Source: Lethocerus indicus (Eukaryota > Arthropoda > Insecta > Hemiptera > Belostomatidae). Taken from it: DNA of 64,000 nucleotides. The DNA lies in contig JACDQD010000003.1 of the NCBI GenBank assembly GCA_019843655.1, forward strand, positions 25,966,224-26,030,223, read 5' to 3'. The notes beneath the pieces were generated by a model. It searched no databases. It saw only the letters and a list, made by a program, of their open reading frames with translations, and was not told where the DNA came from. Below, in pieces: positions 1 through 10,142 of the stretch (the stretch's first letter is position 1; every line of letters starts with the position of its first letter). Position numbers and translations under genes: made by a program.

Positions 1-2671
1 ACTACTAATAAAATTAGCCACGCGGTTGGGGATACGATTTGTTAAGAATCAGAATTCGAAATTCTGCCATTTTCGTGTCGTCTCGGATCTCGGAATTCTT
101 GTTTCGAGAAAATATATAATCTACGTAAAAACAATTATAAACGATACGCTTGCACAAGATAGGCCTCAAGTATTTCACGACTATGAGGTTGCAGGAACAT
201 AATCATAATGGGAAGGTTTAACGCGCGGAAAAGTTCCGGTGTCGCCTGTTAATTATAATCATCACTGAGGGAGTGCTATGCATGCATTCTCCGAATTTCA
301 CTGTCAGAGTAAAAAAATAACGAATCTCATGTCGTGAAATATAACAGGGAAGCCTAACAATAATTTTAAATTTAATTGGGCGAATACACTGGTATTTCAC
401 CGTGGATATTTCCCATCGTAGACCTTTCAACTGCAGTTCACTCCTGGTTATAAGGATCGAATTGAATAGCCTACATATACAATTGAACAATTCTCCGATC
501 AAAAATGGGAAAACGAGTTTCCCCCTTTCCAAAATTGGTTTTCTGCACCTATAAACGAATATATTCGCAGATAGAATATATTCGTAAGTACTATTACTGA
601 AACAAATTATTTTGAATTCATTTGGATAAGTGATGAGAAAAATTCAATATTAAATTGTTGATTGCAGAAATGTTCATTTATTAGGGTTTGCGGGTAACTC
701 TAAAATAGAATTGCTATTAACATTTTACAACACACTGTATCATAAAAAGCTATATTTTTCGGTCAAAAACGCAGTTATTTGCGAACGAATTATTTCTTTA
801 TAAATATAAAAAATAAGCATATAAGAAGCTGGGTTATCTAAACAATAGTGAACTTTTGGGAGTGACTCTGGGAACTTTAATAATCTCTTGCGATTTTCTG
901 TTTCCACTCAGTTAATTGGTCCCAAGGTAGACAGAATTTCGCTAGACCTGAAATAAAATTTCATTTACTTATAATACACTTACAGTATATACAGAAACAC
1001 ACATAAGTATTATATTATAACGAGAAAGCGCAGTGGAGAAATTTACCATGAGGAATACAGTCTGATATTAACAAATATTCCAGGTTCCAGATGAAGAACA
1101 TATATCCTCATTATCTGATTAAAAAATTGTATCGTTGAAATAATGTGTTATATCAAAATTACAGTTCTCGAATGGTAATGTTAATTTTTTCCAAAAAATA
1201 CATTTATTTATAAACCGGGGTCCACTCTATAAGACTTTTTCCATATAAAAATAGCTGGGATTTATTGGGAGCCCACTCTAGAGACCCTGACTGTGGAGTT
1301 TAGTGAGTGAGCATCGCATTGAATGAGAGGATTTTTCGTACCCGGCAGGAACTAGAATCAGAGCCCGATTTGAGCCGCTATTTTACCAGTGTTTGTTTAG
1401 CTTTCTAAATCCGCGTTTGCTTTCACGATTGCCTTGCAACCGGACACGGCGGGTTTTGCATAAATCGAACATTTTTGGTCGCACTCCGGAAAATATTGCG
1501 GCCGACCGGTTGGAAAGCCCGCAACCTGTCTTAAACAATGGTCGCCTGCTTTAAATCCGATGGATTATATATATATATATAGAGAACTCAGTAATATTTG
1601 AGTCACTCTTACTGGACAAAAAGCGGATAGCCGATTAGAATTAGAATTAATAGACGGGTTTTCTAAAATTGTCGGATTTCAGAAAAACTAACGTTTTTCG
1701 TAGTATAAAATACAACTGATATGCAAAGAAAAGAGCACGTACCTGGAGTGCTGTAGCGAGGGTAATTTGGACCCTAGGGGGCAATTCCTCAATTTGTGTT
1801 ATATTTCTGATTTCCTTTAATACAAGAATATTATATTTATAGAAAATATATTTACATATTTAATCGTCTTCTTGTTTTTAGGGACAATACACTAATCAAT
1901 TGTAAGAGTTTATTTATTTTTTATTAAATTAATATTGACTTGTTTCTTTTTTGAATCCATAGATTGAAAAAGTGGTCTGCTGTTTTCCTTACTGAAAAGA
2001 TTAAATTTTGTTACAATTAGCAATGCGAATTATACAGTATCATTGGGCGTTCAATTTATAGCAGAATATGTCCGCTCTAACTCAGTTTTTTGCTGAATTT
2101 TATTCTACTTTCTAATTGAGTCGATTATTATTTTAATAATTCATTCCTTAATTTACATAGTTACTACTGCCACTCAAAGTACTAAGGAATTTAAAATGAA
2201 AAGGTGTTAAATAATTACTTTATTGACAGGCTATTGATTTAAACGATAGGAAAATTTTGGAAAATAATATTTTTAATCAAATTTTATTTTTTCGATGGTT
2301 TAGCTGAAGCAAACTGTTCCACCAATTAATCAAAATTCATCACTCTCACCAGTCGTTCTTTCCCTACAATCAAGAGTGTCAAGCCGTTCAGTGTATTCTG
2401 CCAATTAGACAATGTAACCAATCTAGACCTTAACTAATTGAATACGAATTTTAATTTAATAAATTACCTCTGGCGACTTGCTATTGACACTCTCGCAAGT
2501 ATCTGAACATTAGTTGTGAGTGTGAGAAATACATTCTGTTCAAATATATTGTATAAAAGAGTAGGAAACAGGCTATTTTGACGTGATAATTTCATCACTG
2601 TTGAAGAAGATCATGCAGTCTTCGATTTGATTGGATGTCGTCAGACTGGGTTTGTGTGAAGCTTGAAAGTG
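1..2671. other. Non-coding AT-rich stretch (copy A)
   Basis: No gene, RNA gene or recognisable transposon was found here. Open frames are at most about 100 codons and show no family motif. The only local feature is a short TA microsatellite at 1565-1580. The partner stretch is 18058-20702. Confidence 0.6.
1565..1580. repeat. Short TA microsatellite, length differs between copies
   Basis: This is an alternating TA run of 16 bases. The matching run in copy B at 19621-19632 has 12 bases, so the copies differ by two repeat units. This is the kind of difference expected between alleles or recently separated copies. Confidence 0.85.
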
Positions 2672-2935
2672 ATACTGTGGGTTCGTGATGTTTCTGTCTC
2701 CTCTCGCTGGTTTGGTCTTTTGCTAGACCGGTTTCGGCTGCAATGACAGTACATGTGAAAGTGACAGTGCAGTGAGGATGCCCAAAAAACACCCAAAGTG
2801 CTAACAGTGACTAACACCGCTACTGAAGATGGCGAGCAGCCGAAACCGGTCTAGCAAAGGACCAAACCAGCGAGAGGAGACAGAAACATCACGAACCTAC
2901 AGTATTCCAACCCCTCGCAGACCACAAAACAGGTA
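2672..2935 (+). mobile_element. Penelope-like terminal remnant as inverted repeat (copy A)
   Basis: Two arms of about 70 bp, 2672-2741 and 2836-2905, are near-perfect reverse complements separated by a 94-bp spacer. Reading the right arm on the + strand, it begins inside a hammerhead motif and runs through the GCCGAAACCGG core. It then continues past the arm end into a stretch at 2899-2935 containing CAGACCACAAAACAGGTA. Penelope-like retroelements are known to carry hammerhead ribozymes in their long-terminal-repeat-like ends, often as inverted or tandem partial copies, which fits this layout. No reverse transcriptase or GIY-YIG endonuclease is visible, so this is an end remnant or a non-autonomous derivative. 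A foldback element unrelated to Penelope remains possible. A third piece of the same repeat lies at 42454-42491. Confidence 0.6.
2819..2855 (+). ncRNA. Hammerhead ribozyme motif, short stem III (copy A)
   Basis: The invariant core is present in order: CTGAAGA at 2823-2829 (CUGANGA, where N is free), GAAA at 2842-2845, and the UC of the cleavage triplet at 2850-2851. Stem I forms from GCTA 2819-2822 with TAGC 2852-2855, a perfect 4-bp pairing. Stem II forms from GGC 2831-2833 with GCC 2839-2841 around a GAGCA loop. Stem III is only the self-complementary ACCGGT at 2845-2850, with no loop. Cleavage would be predicted after C2851. One deviation is an unpaired T at 2830 between the core A and stem II. 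Hammerheads with minimal, palindromic stem III are reported from Penelope-like elements and are thought to cleave best as dimers. Activity here is inferred, not shown. Confidence 0.7.
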
Positions 2936-2939
2936 TATT

Positions 2940-5900
2940 AAACATGAAAGTGAACTTAAAAGGACAGGGGAAAAACCTTCATGCTAAAAAAATATTTCTC
3001 CAATTAGTAAATAAAAATACATAAATCCGTCAGTCAATCTGTATAGTCAATATTGACGGGTACGAATTTATTAATTGACACCATCACTCAATGTCAATCG
3101 ATGGCCTTCAGATTGAAGACAATGTTCGTTGTGCATAGAGAGGAGGTGGGGAGCGGAGATTATAGAAGGATATCGAGGCGCAAACTAGGTAAAAAGAGGG
3201 GAGCCTCTTGAGGCTATTGTGCTGGGCAGAGGCCTATGGATCTAATGTTATCGGTGTGGCGTCAATGCCGAGCTTTATCTGAGCTCCCGATGAGAGCGGG
3301 CTCATCCACCCGTTCCCCCAATGGTCACTTACAGGCCCGAAAACCCTCCGCCCCATCCATATCCATTGCCTCTTTTCAACATCTTATTTCCTATAATGGG
3401 CCCCATTTACTTCCCGTTTCCATTTCCCTTTCATTCGGTCCGATTCTTACCGGAAAAAGTCACAGAAGATTGAATACCCTATTCTAGTATATTCCGTTTC
3501 GATATCGTTGGGCCCCCTCAAACTACCTGTCGGAATAGGGGTCGCCGACTCACTTATTAGATATCAACCCAACACAAACACCATAATACGCTTGCTGTCG
3601 AAAATACTATAAATGGAAAAGGCAAACAACGAACACTAACATGACTATAATCAGTGCGAATTAATTATTATAAATGTGGGATTAATTTAAATTTCGACGT
3701 ATTTGTACAAAGAGTATTAATAACAATTTCCTCTTTCCTGGAAATTGACTTGTGGGTATGGACCGTTGATTACTGAGTTGAAGTGGGTTAATAATTAAAT
3801 CGCAAAATTTCTCATTTAAGCTGGGTCTATTTATAGTTCGGTAATCTCTGTACAAGTGTTATTATTGAGATGCTTTTAACCAGAAACACGATTATATAAC
3901 ATTTCTGTCCTTCGTTTATTTCTTCTGTATTATATATTCGCTCGAACACCATGTATACGATGAAAGTATTAAGAAAATGATTGTATAATTTTATTAGATA
4001 TTATTATTAATTTTGTTTTCAAAATACAAAACATGTTTTTGTTATAATGCATATATTGTATAATGATGTAATTTTTGGAAATAAAATAAAATTACCACTG
4101 TGTGACGTCTTTCAGTAGACACATAATTTATTATAATAGTCTACTATAATTGTAGTTTACAGGACAACCATAACGTACGCTAAGATTCATATTTATAATA
4201 ATGTTTCAAATTGTTACTTGGGTAATTCTGGTATTAGATATATTCAAACGGTTTTGGCAGTGTCAAGTATATTTCTTGCACCAGATTCTATGTTTTATTA
4301 CATCTGTGCAACAGATTTAAGCGACGGCGACACCCTCATGATTACATCGCTGCAAATCGGTAAACCAAGATGAAACTGGGTTAACCGAAAGGGTTATGCA
4401 GAGAGCGCCTAGCTGGTACATTAGGCGACATTGGACGTTGACGTGTGTGTTGCGGGGCAGGGCTCGTTATCCGCACACGCCCTATCTTAAGCATTGTTTC
4501 CTTCAATTAACAATTATATTCACCGATGTCGAAATCCTCCTCCGCCCCCATTCTGGATTATTAGACAAAGTCACCGCCTCGCGTCACTAAGTAAATTCAG
4601 GGTGTCGTTGTTTAACGTCAAAACTTAACATGGTTCGAGGTCGTTCCTCCACCACCTCAACTAATTGGAACTAATCCGCATACAGATCGTGTCCCGCAGA
4701 TCGCGCACAACGGGGTTTAAGCTCTCCCGGCTAGGAAGATCTGCCTAATAAGAAGGTATTTGGGCTTACCCCGCATGCACGCGTGCGTGTGTGCAGCAAG
4801 TAGAGATTAACCCGATATCAGCCCAACCCATGGCGTTACATAGTTTAACAAAATCCGCGCCATCTAATATGGTCTTCACCAGCTTCACGCTGTGTTCAGA
4901 CTCATCACTAAACAAGAAGCGATAATTTTACATTCCACAAATTCTGTTTGAATTAATACCGGTCGATTTGTTTAAATTTCAAGAAAGATTCACATAGAGA
5001 TAGCTCATGTCCCAAAAGTCACCATTGGGTGGTTTCTTTTATCAAGTCCTTCACGCACAAAACAATACACTCAAGCATTGTACTAATATCTATAAGTAGT
5101 TGATTGTACAAATATAAAGGAAATAAAAAAAGGATATAGAAATTAGCATTATTACGTGCTCTTTTAGATACATAGCTAACAGATTAAGAAAAATATTAAC
5201 AGTAACTATCGATACAAAACATTAATTATCATATTTTTTTGCACCTGCCGCAAGATAATCACAACAAAAACGATACTATAATTAACACCAACAAAACAAC
5301 CACAAGAGTCAGGAACTGTTAACTCTGTCCTATTAGAGAAAAAAATAATTACTAGTCCCCGATTCTACTGGCAGTGGCAAAAGCCTAAATCCATCCTTGG
5401 ACCAAGAAAGCGGCCTCTAATGGCTATAATCCAAATCAAATTACTAATACAATTCAACGATCGAACTAGTTCAATAGGAAGTTACTGTTATAATTCAAGT
5501 AATTACTCGAACAATATTAATGCGATGTAATTAAAAATTATGATAATTATTCCGAAATAATAAACTGGTTCACGTTTAGCGTCAGTAAGTATTCTGCCAA
5601 TGTCTGCATTTTAATTCAGAACTACGAGATTAAAAATACGTTGTCCTAACAATTTTTTACGGAGAAAGAAAAGTACCTAGGAACAGGAGACTCCAACTTG
5701 GACCAACAGCAGGTTACACATAACTCAAACAAATAACTGAAGACATATATACGAAGACACCAGCTGAATACAGAAGTCGAAAGAAATATTGTTTTTTCAA
5801 ATCGTTAACGCGAATCCAGGCTTTCTAAACTTGACCCGATAAAAGCCCAATTAACTGGAGTGAATGGTGCACATTCAGTCAAAATTTAATCCCAGTATGA

Positions 5901-8900
5901 AATTGTTTGAGGGCCTACTGTTCAATATATGGTAACGTCTTAATTAGCAAAGATGATGTTTAAATCCGAATATTTTATTTTATTTTAAAAACCGATTAAC
6001 TGAGTTGCCTCGGGGGGCTTGAGATGTATTGGCGATATAACTATTTTTCCACGTATCGTGCAGTGAGATGAAGCATTAGGTTCATCAACAGGATCTAGGT
6101 TGACCTCACAGCCTCAGTCTTGTGAACAGCTTGAACTCTATCTTGGCGCACTTTCTGGAAGTTTCGGGAGTCATTACTGAACAGTGCCCGTTTGGGAACA
6201 CCCCAGCCCCGTTCCACCCTTCGAGTTTCGACGAGGGAACAATTCCTTCAATCATTCATAGATCAAGCCCCAGTTAGCGAGTTATTTTGGGATCAGTCAC
6301 AGTAGTCGAGGTGTGAACGCCGAGATTGGTGAATTTGCAGGTGATCGGGGTATAATTAAATCAATGGATACACTCTATAGAGCGTGGATGTATTTCCTGT
6401 GATAAGCATCATTCCGTTAGTAAATGCTGTAAGTGTAACAGCAGTGACACTGCAAAGAACTTGTTGGTACCAACTCCCATACTCGTACACGTTATATAAG
6501 TTCAGACAAAATACATTAAGAAGCCCTGTTAAAGGTCTGTTGAATCATCTGGAGCGTCCTGTTCGCATATTATTACTAATAAACAATTCCTTTTCGTTGT
6601 ACCACGATTTTTTCTAAAAAATAGAGATAATTTCGAAAAGTATTTAATTCAGGCTCGCAGATAAAATGAAAAATGTTTGCCCGTTTGTTGTTTCGGTACA
6701 AAGAGAATCAGTGAGTTCAGAAATTGATGTTCAGATTCAGGCTCGCGTCTGTCATTCGAATTCGGGATGTAATCGTTTAGAGGTGACAGGTCCTTCCAAT
6801 TTCCCAATCCTCGTCCAATATGTCATGGAACGATTTAGTTTTTGTTCCTCTATTAAATATCTCAGTGCGTACAGTACAGTCTGAATTGTGAAAACATTCG
6901 GGAATATAAAAGTCTTCGCCTACGGTGGAATGACAATAGCATTAATATTAGACATTGAGATCATAATGGCAAATTATGTACCTACGATATTCTGGTATTG
7001 ATAGTACTCTATTCTACGATCGGTAATGCAAAATTACCAACAAGCTCAAAACGGATACTCAACAATAAAGAAACTTAATAATTTTATTATCCAACAGAAT
7101 TCGAACAGTTGATTCGGCATATTACATACACATCGAAAGTACGCGCATTACAAGAATAATGTCCTAAGAATGCATAATGTCATAAACCAAATACAATCTA
7201 CAGTTTTGTTAAACAAGTCTTGAGGAATTTTAATTACAGTTATAATAAATGCACCGATAATATCATGGATATAAATTAAAATAAATGAATCACTCATTAA
7301 TTATAAGAATGTATAATTTCGTATATTCAATAAATTCTTTAAATTCTATCGTAGCACGATATAGAACGAACAATTTAAAATATCGTAATACATTCATTTC
7401 CATTTAAAATGGGTTATTCTGTGTTTTGGTTACCGTGATTAAACTCCATTAAGAATCGGCTACATGATATAAGCTTTATATAGACGAAGAGTCTGAGAAA
7501 CGAATTTTGATATTGTTTCACATTATTTGGTTTTATAAAGAAACGGTAACATGATTTTCAAAACGGAACAAAATTTGAGATCCATTAGTTCAACTATACC
7601 TCAGCCATACCTGGATTATTATTGTTCATCTCTAGGAGGGCAGTGAAATTCTCTTAGACACGATCGACGCAGATTGGTGACAGCGTTGCTAGAATTTTGT
7701 AGTGGAACGCATGAAAAACGAGTTGCCCAAAGCAATTAAGCGGAGGAGATAAGTTGAAAGTTAAATGTTGGGGCCCGCCTCGGCTTGGGCCCCGGCTCCA
7801 GCTCCAGGCGGTCCAAACCGACATTTACTGTGGACAATTTAAAGCCACTGCCTGTGGTCGGATTAGACAACCAAAATCCATCCCTCTTCCCAGACCACAA
7901 GAACAGCTGCTAAGTAAACGTGTTTACGCTTCTCGGACTGGACATTTAAATTAATACGGTTCATTGTTTCGTTTCTGATCGATAAATTCGCTAGGCCGGC
8001 GAATACAAACACCTAATACCCGATATATACACACACACGCTGAGACAAACATATTTTTATCTATAGCATTTGGGTAAAAGCTTTTTATTTACCGGCAATT
8101 TTATACATTCTATACGGTTATCTATTAAATAGAATTTGCATACTACAAATACCGAGTCCGTTTCTTTACCGAATTCCAATTAAAATATTTCGATAACCAT
8201 ATATATTGAAAGTGTACGTGTACCTATAAAGGTTGATTATACAATTGAAAAAAACACGAAAAATAATCGTCCATTTATTCGTTCGCTGTTTTTTGGGTTG
8301 CTATGCGTCGCTGATATATCGCTGGATTACTGTGAGCATTCCATATAATTAAATTAATGAAAAAATGTCCGCGACGAGTAAGGACAGACGAGGAGGGTTA
8401 AATTCTTTCAGGGAGTATATAGTTGGGCTGCTTATTAGCAAACTAATACAAAACGGAGGCGCCTCGGCTTCATTTACAGGAGACCATCCGCCGGCCTCGT
8501 AACAGCACTGCGGCAGGGCTCAGCAAATGAACAAGAAAACATCTGTTTTCAACCCTTAAATTCTCATTATCCACGGATTAGGACTATTTAAATCGTCGTG
8601 GCGCTTCCCCCGACGCGCTAGACCTGTGCAAACCGTAATGGGACTTGTTAAGGCCCTGAACATGAATTCAAGAACTTTAGAACCGGCGTCTTAACTGGGC
8701 AAAAATGAAGTAAATACCCTGAAGAATCCGCAAAACATTTTCCAGTTTAATTAAGTACATATTTTACTTCATTTTTACACTCTGGGCTCTCCCAATATAT
8801 CAAACAGTGTTGAAGCCTTATAAACAAAATCTATTCAAACTGCTATAAAACTATAATATTCTGGTCGTTTATACTATTTCCGCTTGATTATTGCATAATT

Positions 8901-8975
8901 TTATTTGCACCAAATTAATATAATATTGAATTAAACAATGCTGCATCTTCTTTACTTGTATTTTCTGTTTTCCAG
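2940..8975. other. Non-coding AT-rich stretch (copy A)
   Basis: No gene or transposon was recognised here. The open frame at 7754-7954 (66 codons, TTG start) is identical in both copies but shows no domain. It sits over a GC-rich spot with two GGGCCC blocks that could form a hairpin around 7770-7795. The partner stretch is about 20970-27024. Confidence 0.55.
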
Positions 8976-9012
8976 GCTCAAGGACCGGAGGCCGAGAGAG
9001 TTCTGTACAGAA
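8976..9012 (+). pseudogene. Shortened copy of candidate microexon (copy A)
   Basis: The same splice context as 27025-27066 is kept: a long pyrimidine-rich tract ending in TTTTCCAG, and a GTAAGTG donor. The exon body is only 37 nt here, against 42 nt in copy B. The missing bases fall at two places inside the exon, which would shift any reading frame by one base. This could be decay of a duplicate, allelic variation or a consensus error in a lower-quality contig. Confidence 0.25.
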
Positions 9013-9490
9013 GTAAGTGAATAGAAGCAATTGTTTTGATAAAATAAAATGCCAGATACAAGAAAGTCATTTTGAAAATTATAATTCACAATTGTTGTTG
9101 GGAACGTATGATTATCCTTGTGACTATTGCAGATTAATAGTCTTGAGGCTACCACTGACTTCTGTTATCATCTGATATATGCAAAAATAATTATCCTCAG
9201 TCAAATTTCAATACCGGAATGACTGCATCGAAACTTCATTAGTTCGCAAATACCCAAACAGTTAACAACATAATCATATCGTATATGAAATAGACTGGTT
9301 AAAGTTTAATTTAAAACAAATTAATTAGCTATTAAATTGAAGCAAGTTAAATAATTTTAATTCCCAATATGTGTCTTTACTACTTAGCTACTTCAACCAT
9401 ATTGAACCAAACAAACACCAGAATAATAAAGCGCTTATTGGGAATTGTAATTAAATTATCATGAATTGAAAAATCAAGTTCCTCTCGCGT

Positions 9491-9503
9491 TCTGTCAATA
9501 ATC
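9491..9503. repeat. Target-site duplication, 3' side of LINE (copy A)
   Basis: The 13-mer TCTGTCAATAATC lies directly next to the T-rich tail of the LINE. An identical 13-mer at 10130-10142 flanks the other end. Confidence 0.9.
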
Positions 9504-10129
9504 TTTTTTTTTAACTTTTTTCTTTTGCACAATCAACCTTTACAGTTATAGGTGCAATTGATACATGTATATTTTTCGCGTGTTTGTCTCGATAAAGAAA
9601 CCACCCAGTGATGGCGCTTTTGACACGATTTAACTACTGTCCGAGGTGATCTCTGGGCCAGTGGCGTTTAAGCCGTCGTGGTGGGGATAGTGGATGGGTA
9701 GAAGAGGAAAGGGACTGAACCAGTGGTTTAGGATGAGGAGAAAGGCGGGAGTGGAACTTCAGGAACCGAGATTTTGCGACTTCGTCGACTGTCGGTATGT
9801 TGAGGTCATGGTGGATTGTGTGGTTAGAAACACATCAGGGAGTATTAAGGATGGTGCGAAGGACTTTTGATTGGAATCTCTGGATGCGAGCGATGTCGGA
9901 TGTTTCGGTGAAACCCCATTCAATACCATATGTCCATGTCGGTATCGCTTTGTATATTGTTAGTTTGTTACTTAAGGTCAATTTCGATGTCCGTTTTAGT
10001 AATGGCCTTAAGAGTCCAAATTTTCTGTTTAAGTCGATTCTTTTGAGTCGGGTGTGGGGATTCCACGTGAGTCGTTTGTCGAGGTGGAGCCCAAGATAGC
10101 GAATCTGCTGTTGGGTGGGAATTGGTATG
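9504..10129 (-). mobile_element. 5'-truncated Jockey-type LINE insertion (copy A)
   Basis: This is a 626-bp insertion bounded by a perfect 13-bp direct repeat. On the minus strand it ends in an A-rich tail (the T-run starting at 9504), as expected of target-primed reverse transcription. It begins abruptly inside the reverse transcriptase reading frame, which is the usual 5' truncation. About 105 bp of 3' untranslated sequence lie between the stop at 9634 and the tail. The encoded piece is the C-terminal part of ORF2. The polymerase active site and the endonuclease are absent, so the copy is dead on arrival. Clade assignment rests on the IPIP...RYLGLHLDKRLTW motif and the C-terminal IHHDLNIPTV motif. 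Confidence 0.92.
9634..10129 (-). pseudogene. LINE ORF2 fragment, reverse transcriptase C-terminal part (copy A)
   Basis: Read on the minus strand from the truncation point, the frame opens with IPIPTQQQIRYLGLHLD, which lies after the palm region in Jockey-type reverse transcriptases. It runs to RTILNTP, meets an in-frame TGA at 9835-9837, and continues for 66 codons (SNHTIHHDLNIPTV...) to a TAG at 9634-9636. Family members usually have a tryptophan at the TGA position, so this is probably TGG to TGA. Compared with copy B, the YGIELWGSTE motif has lost one codon and gained a Ser-to-Phe change. There is no sign of selection to stay open. Confidence 0.88.
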
Positions 10130-10142
10130 TCTGTCAATAATC
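10130..10142. repeat. Target-site duplication, 5' side of LINE (copy A)
   Basis: This is the same 13-mer as 9491-9503, next to the truncated 5' end of the LINE. The bases outside the two copies differ, so 13 bp is the full length of the duplication. Confidence 0.9.

Noticed and set aside
1738..1790. U1-like stretch (CGTACCTGG)
   Set aside because: Only the 5' nonamer region is vaguely similar, and the rest of the snRNA structure is absent.
2595..2792. Minus-strand 65-codon frame over the ribozyme repeat
   Set aside because: It covers the inverted arm and spacer of the non-coding repeat, with no protein motif.
3236..3487. 83-codon plus-strand frame in the duplicated block
   Set aside because: The copy B counterpart diverges after about 60 codons because of indels, and no domain is present.
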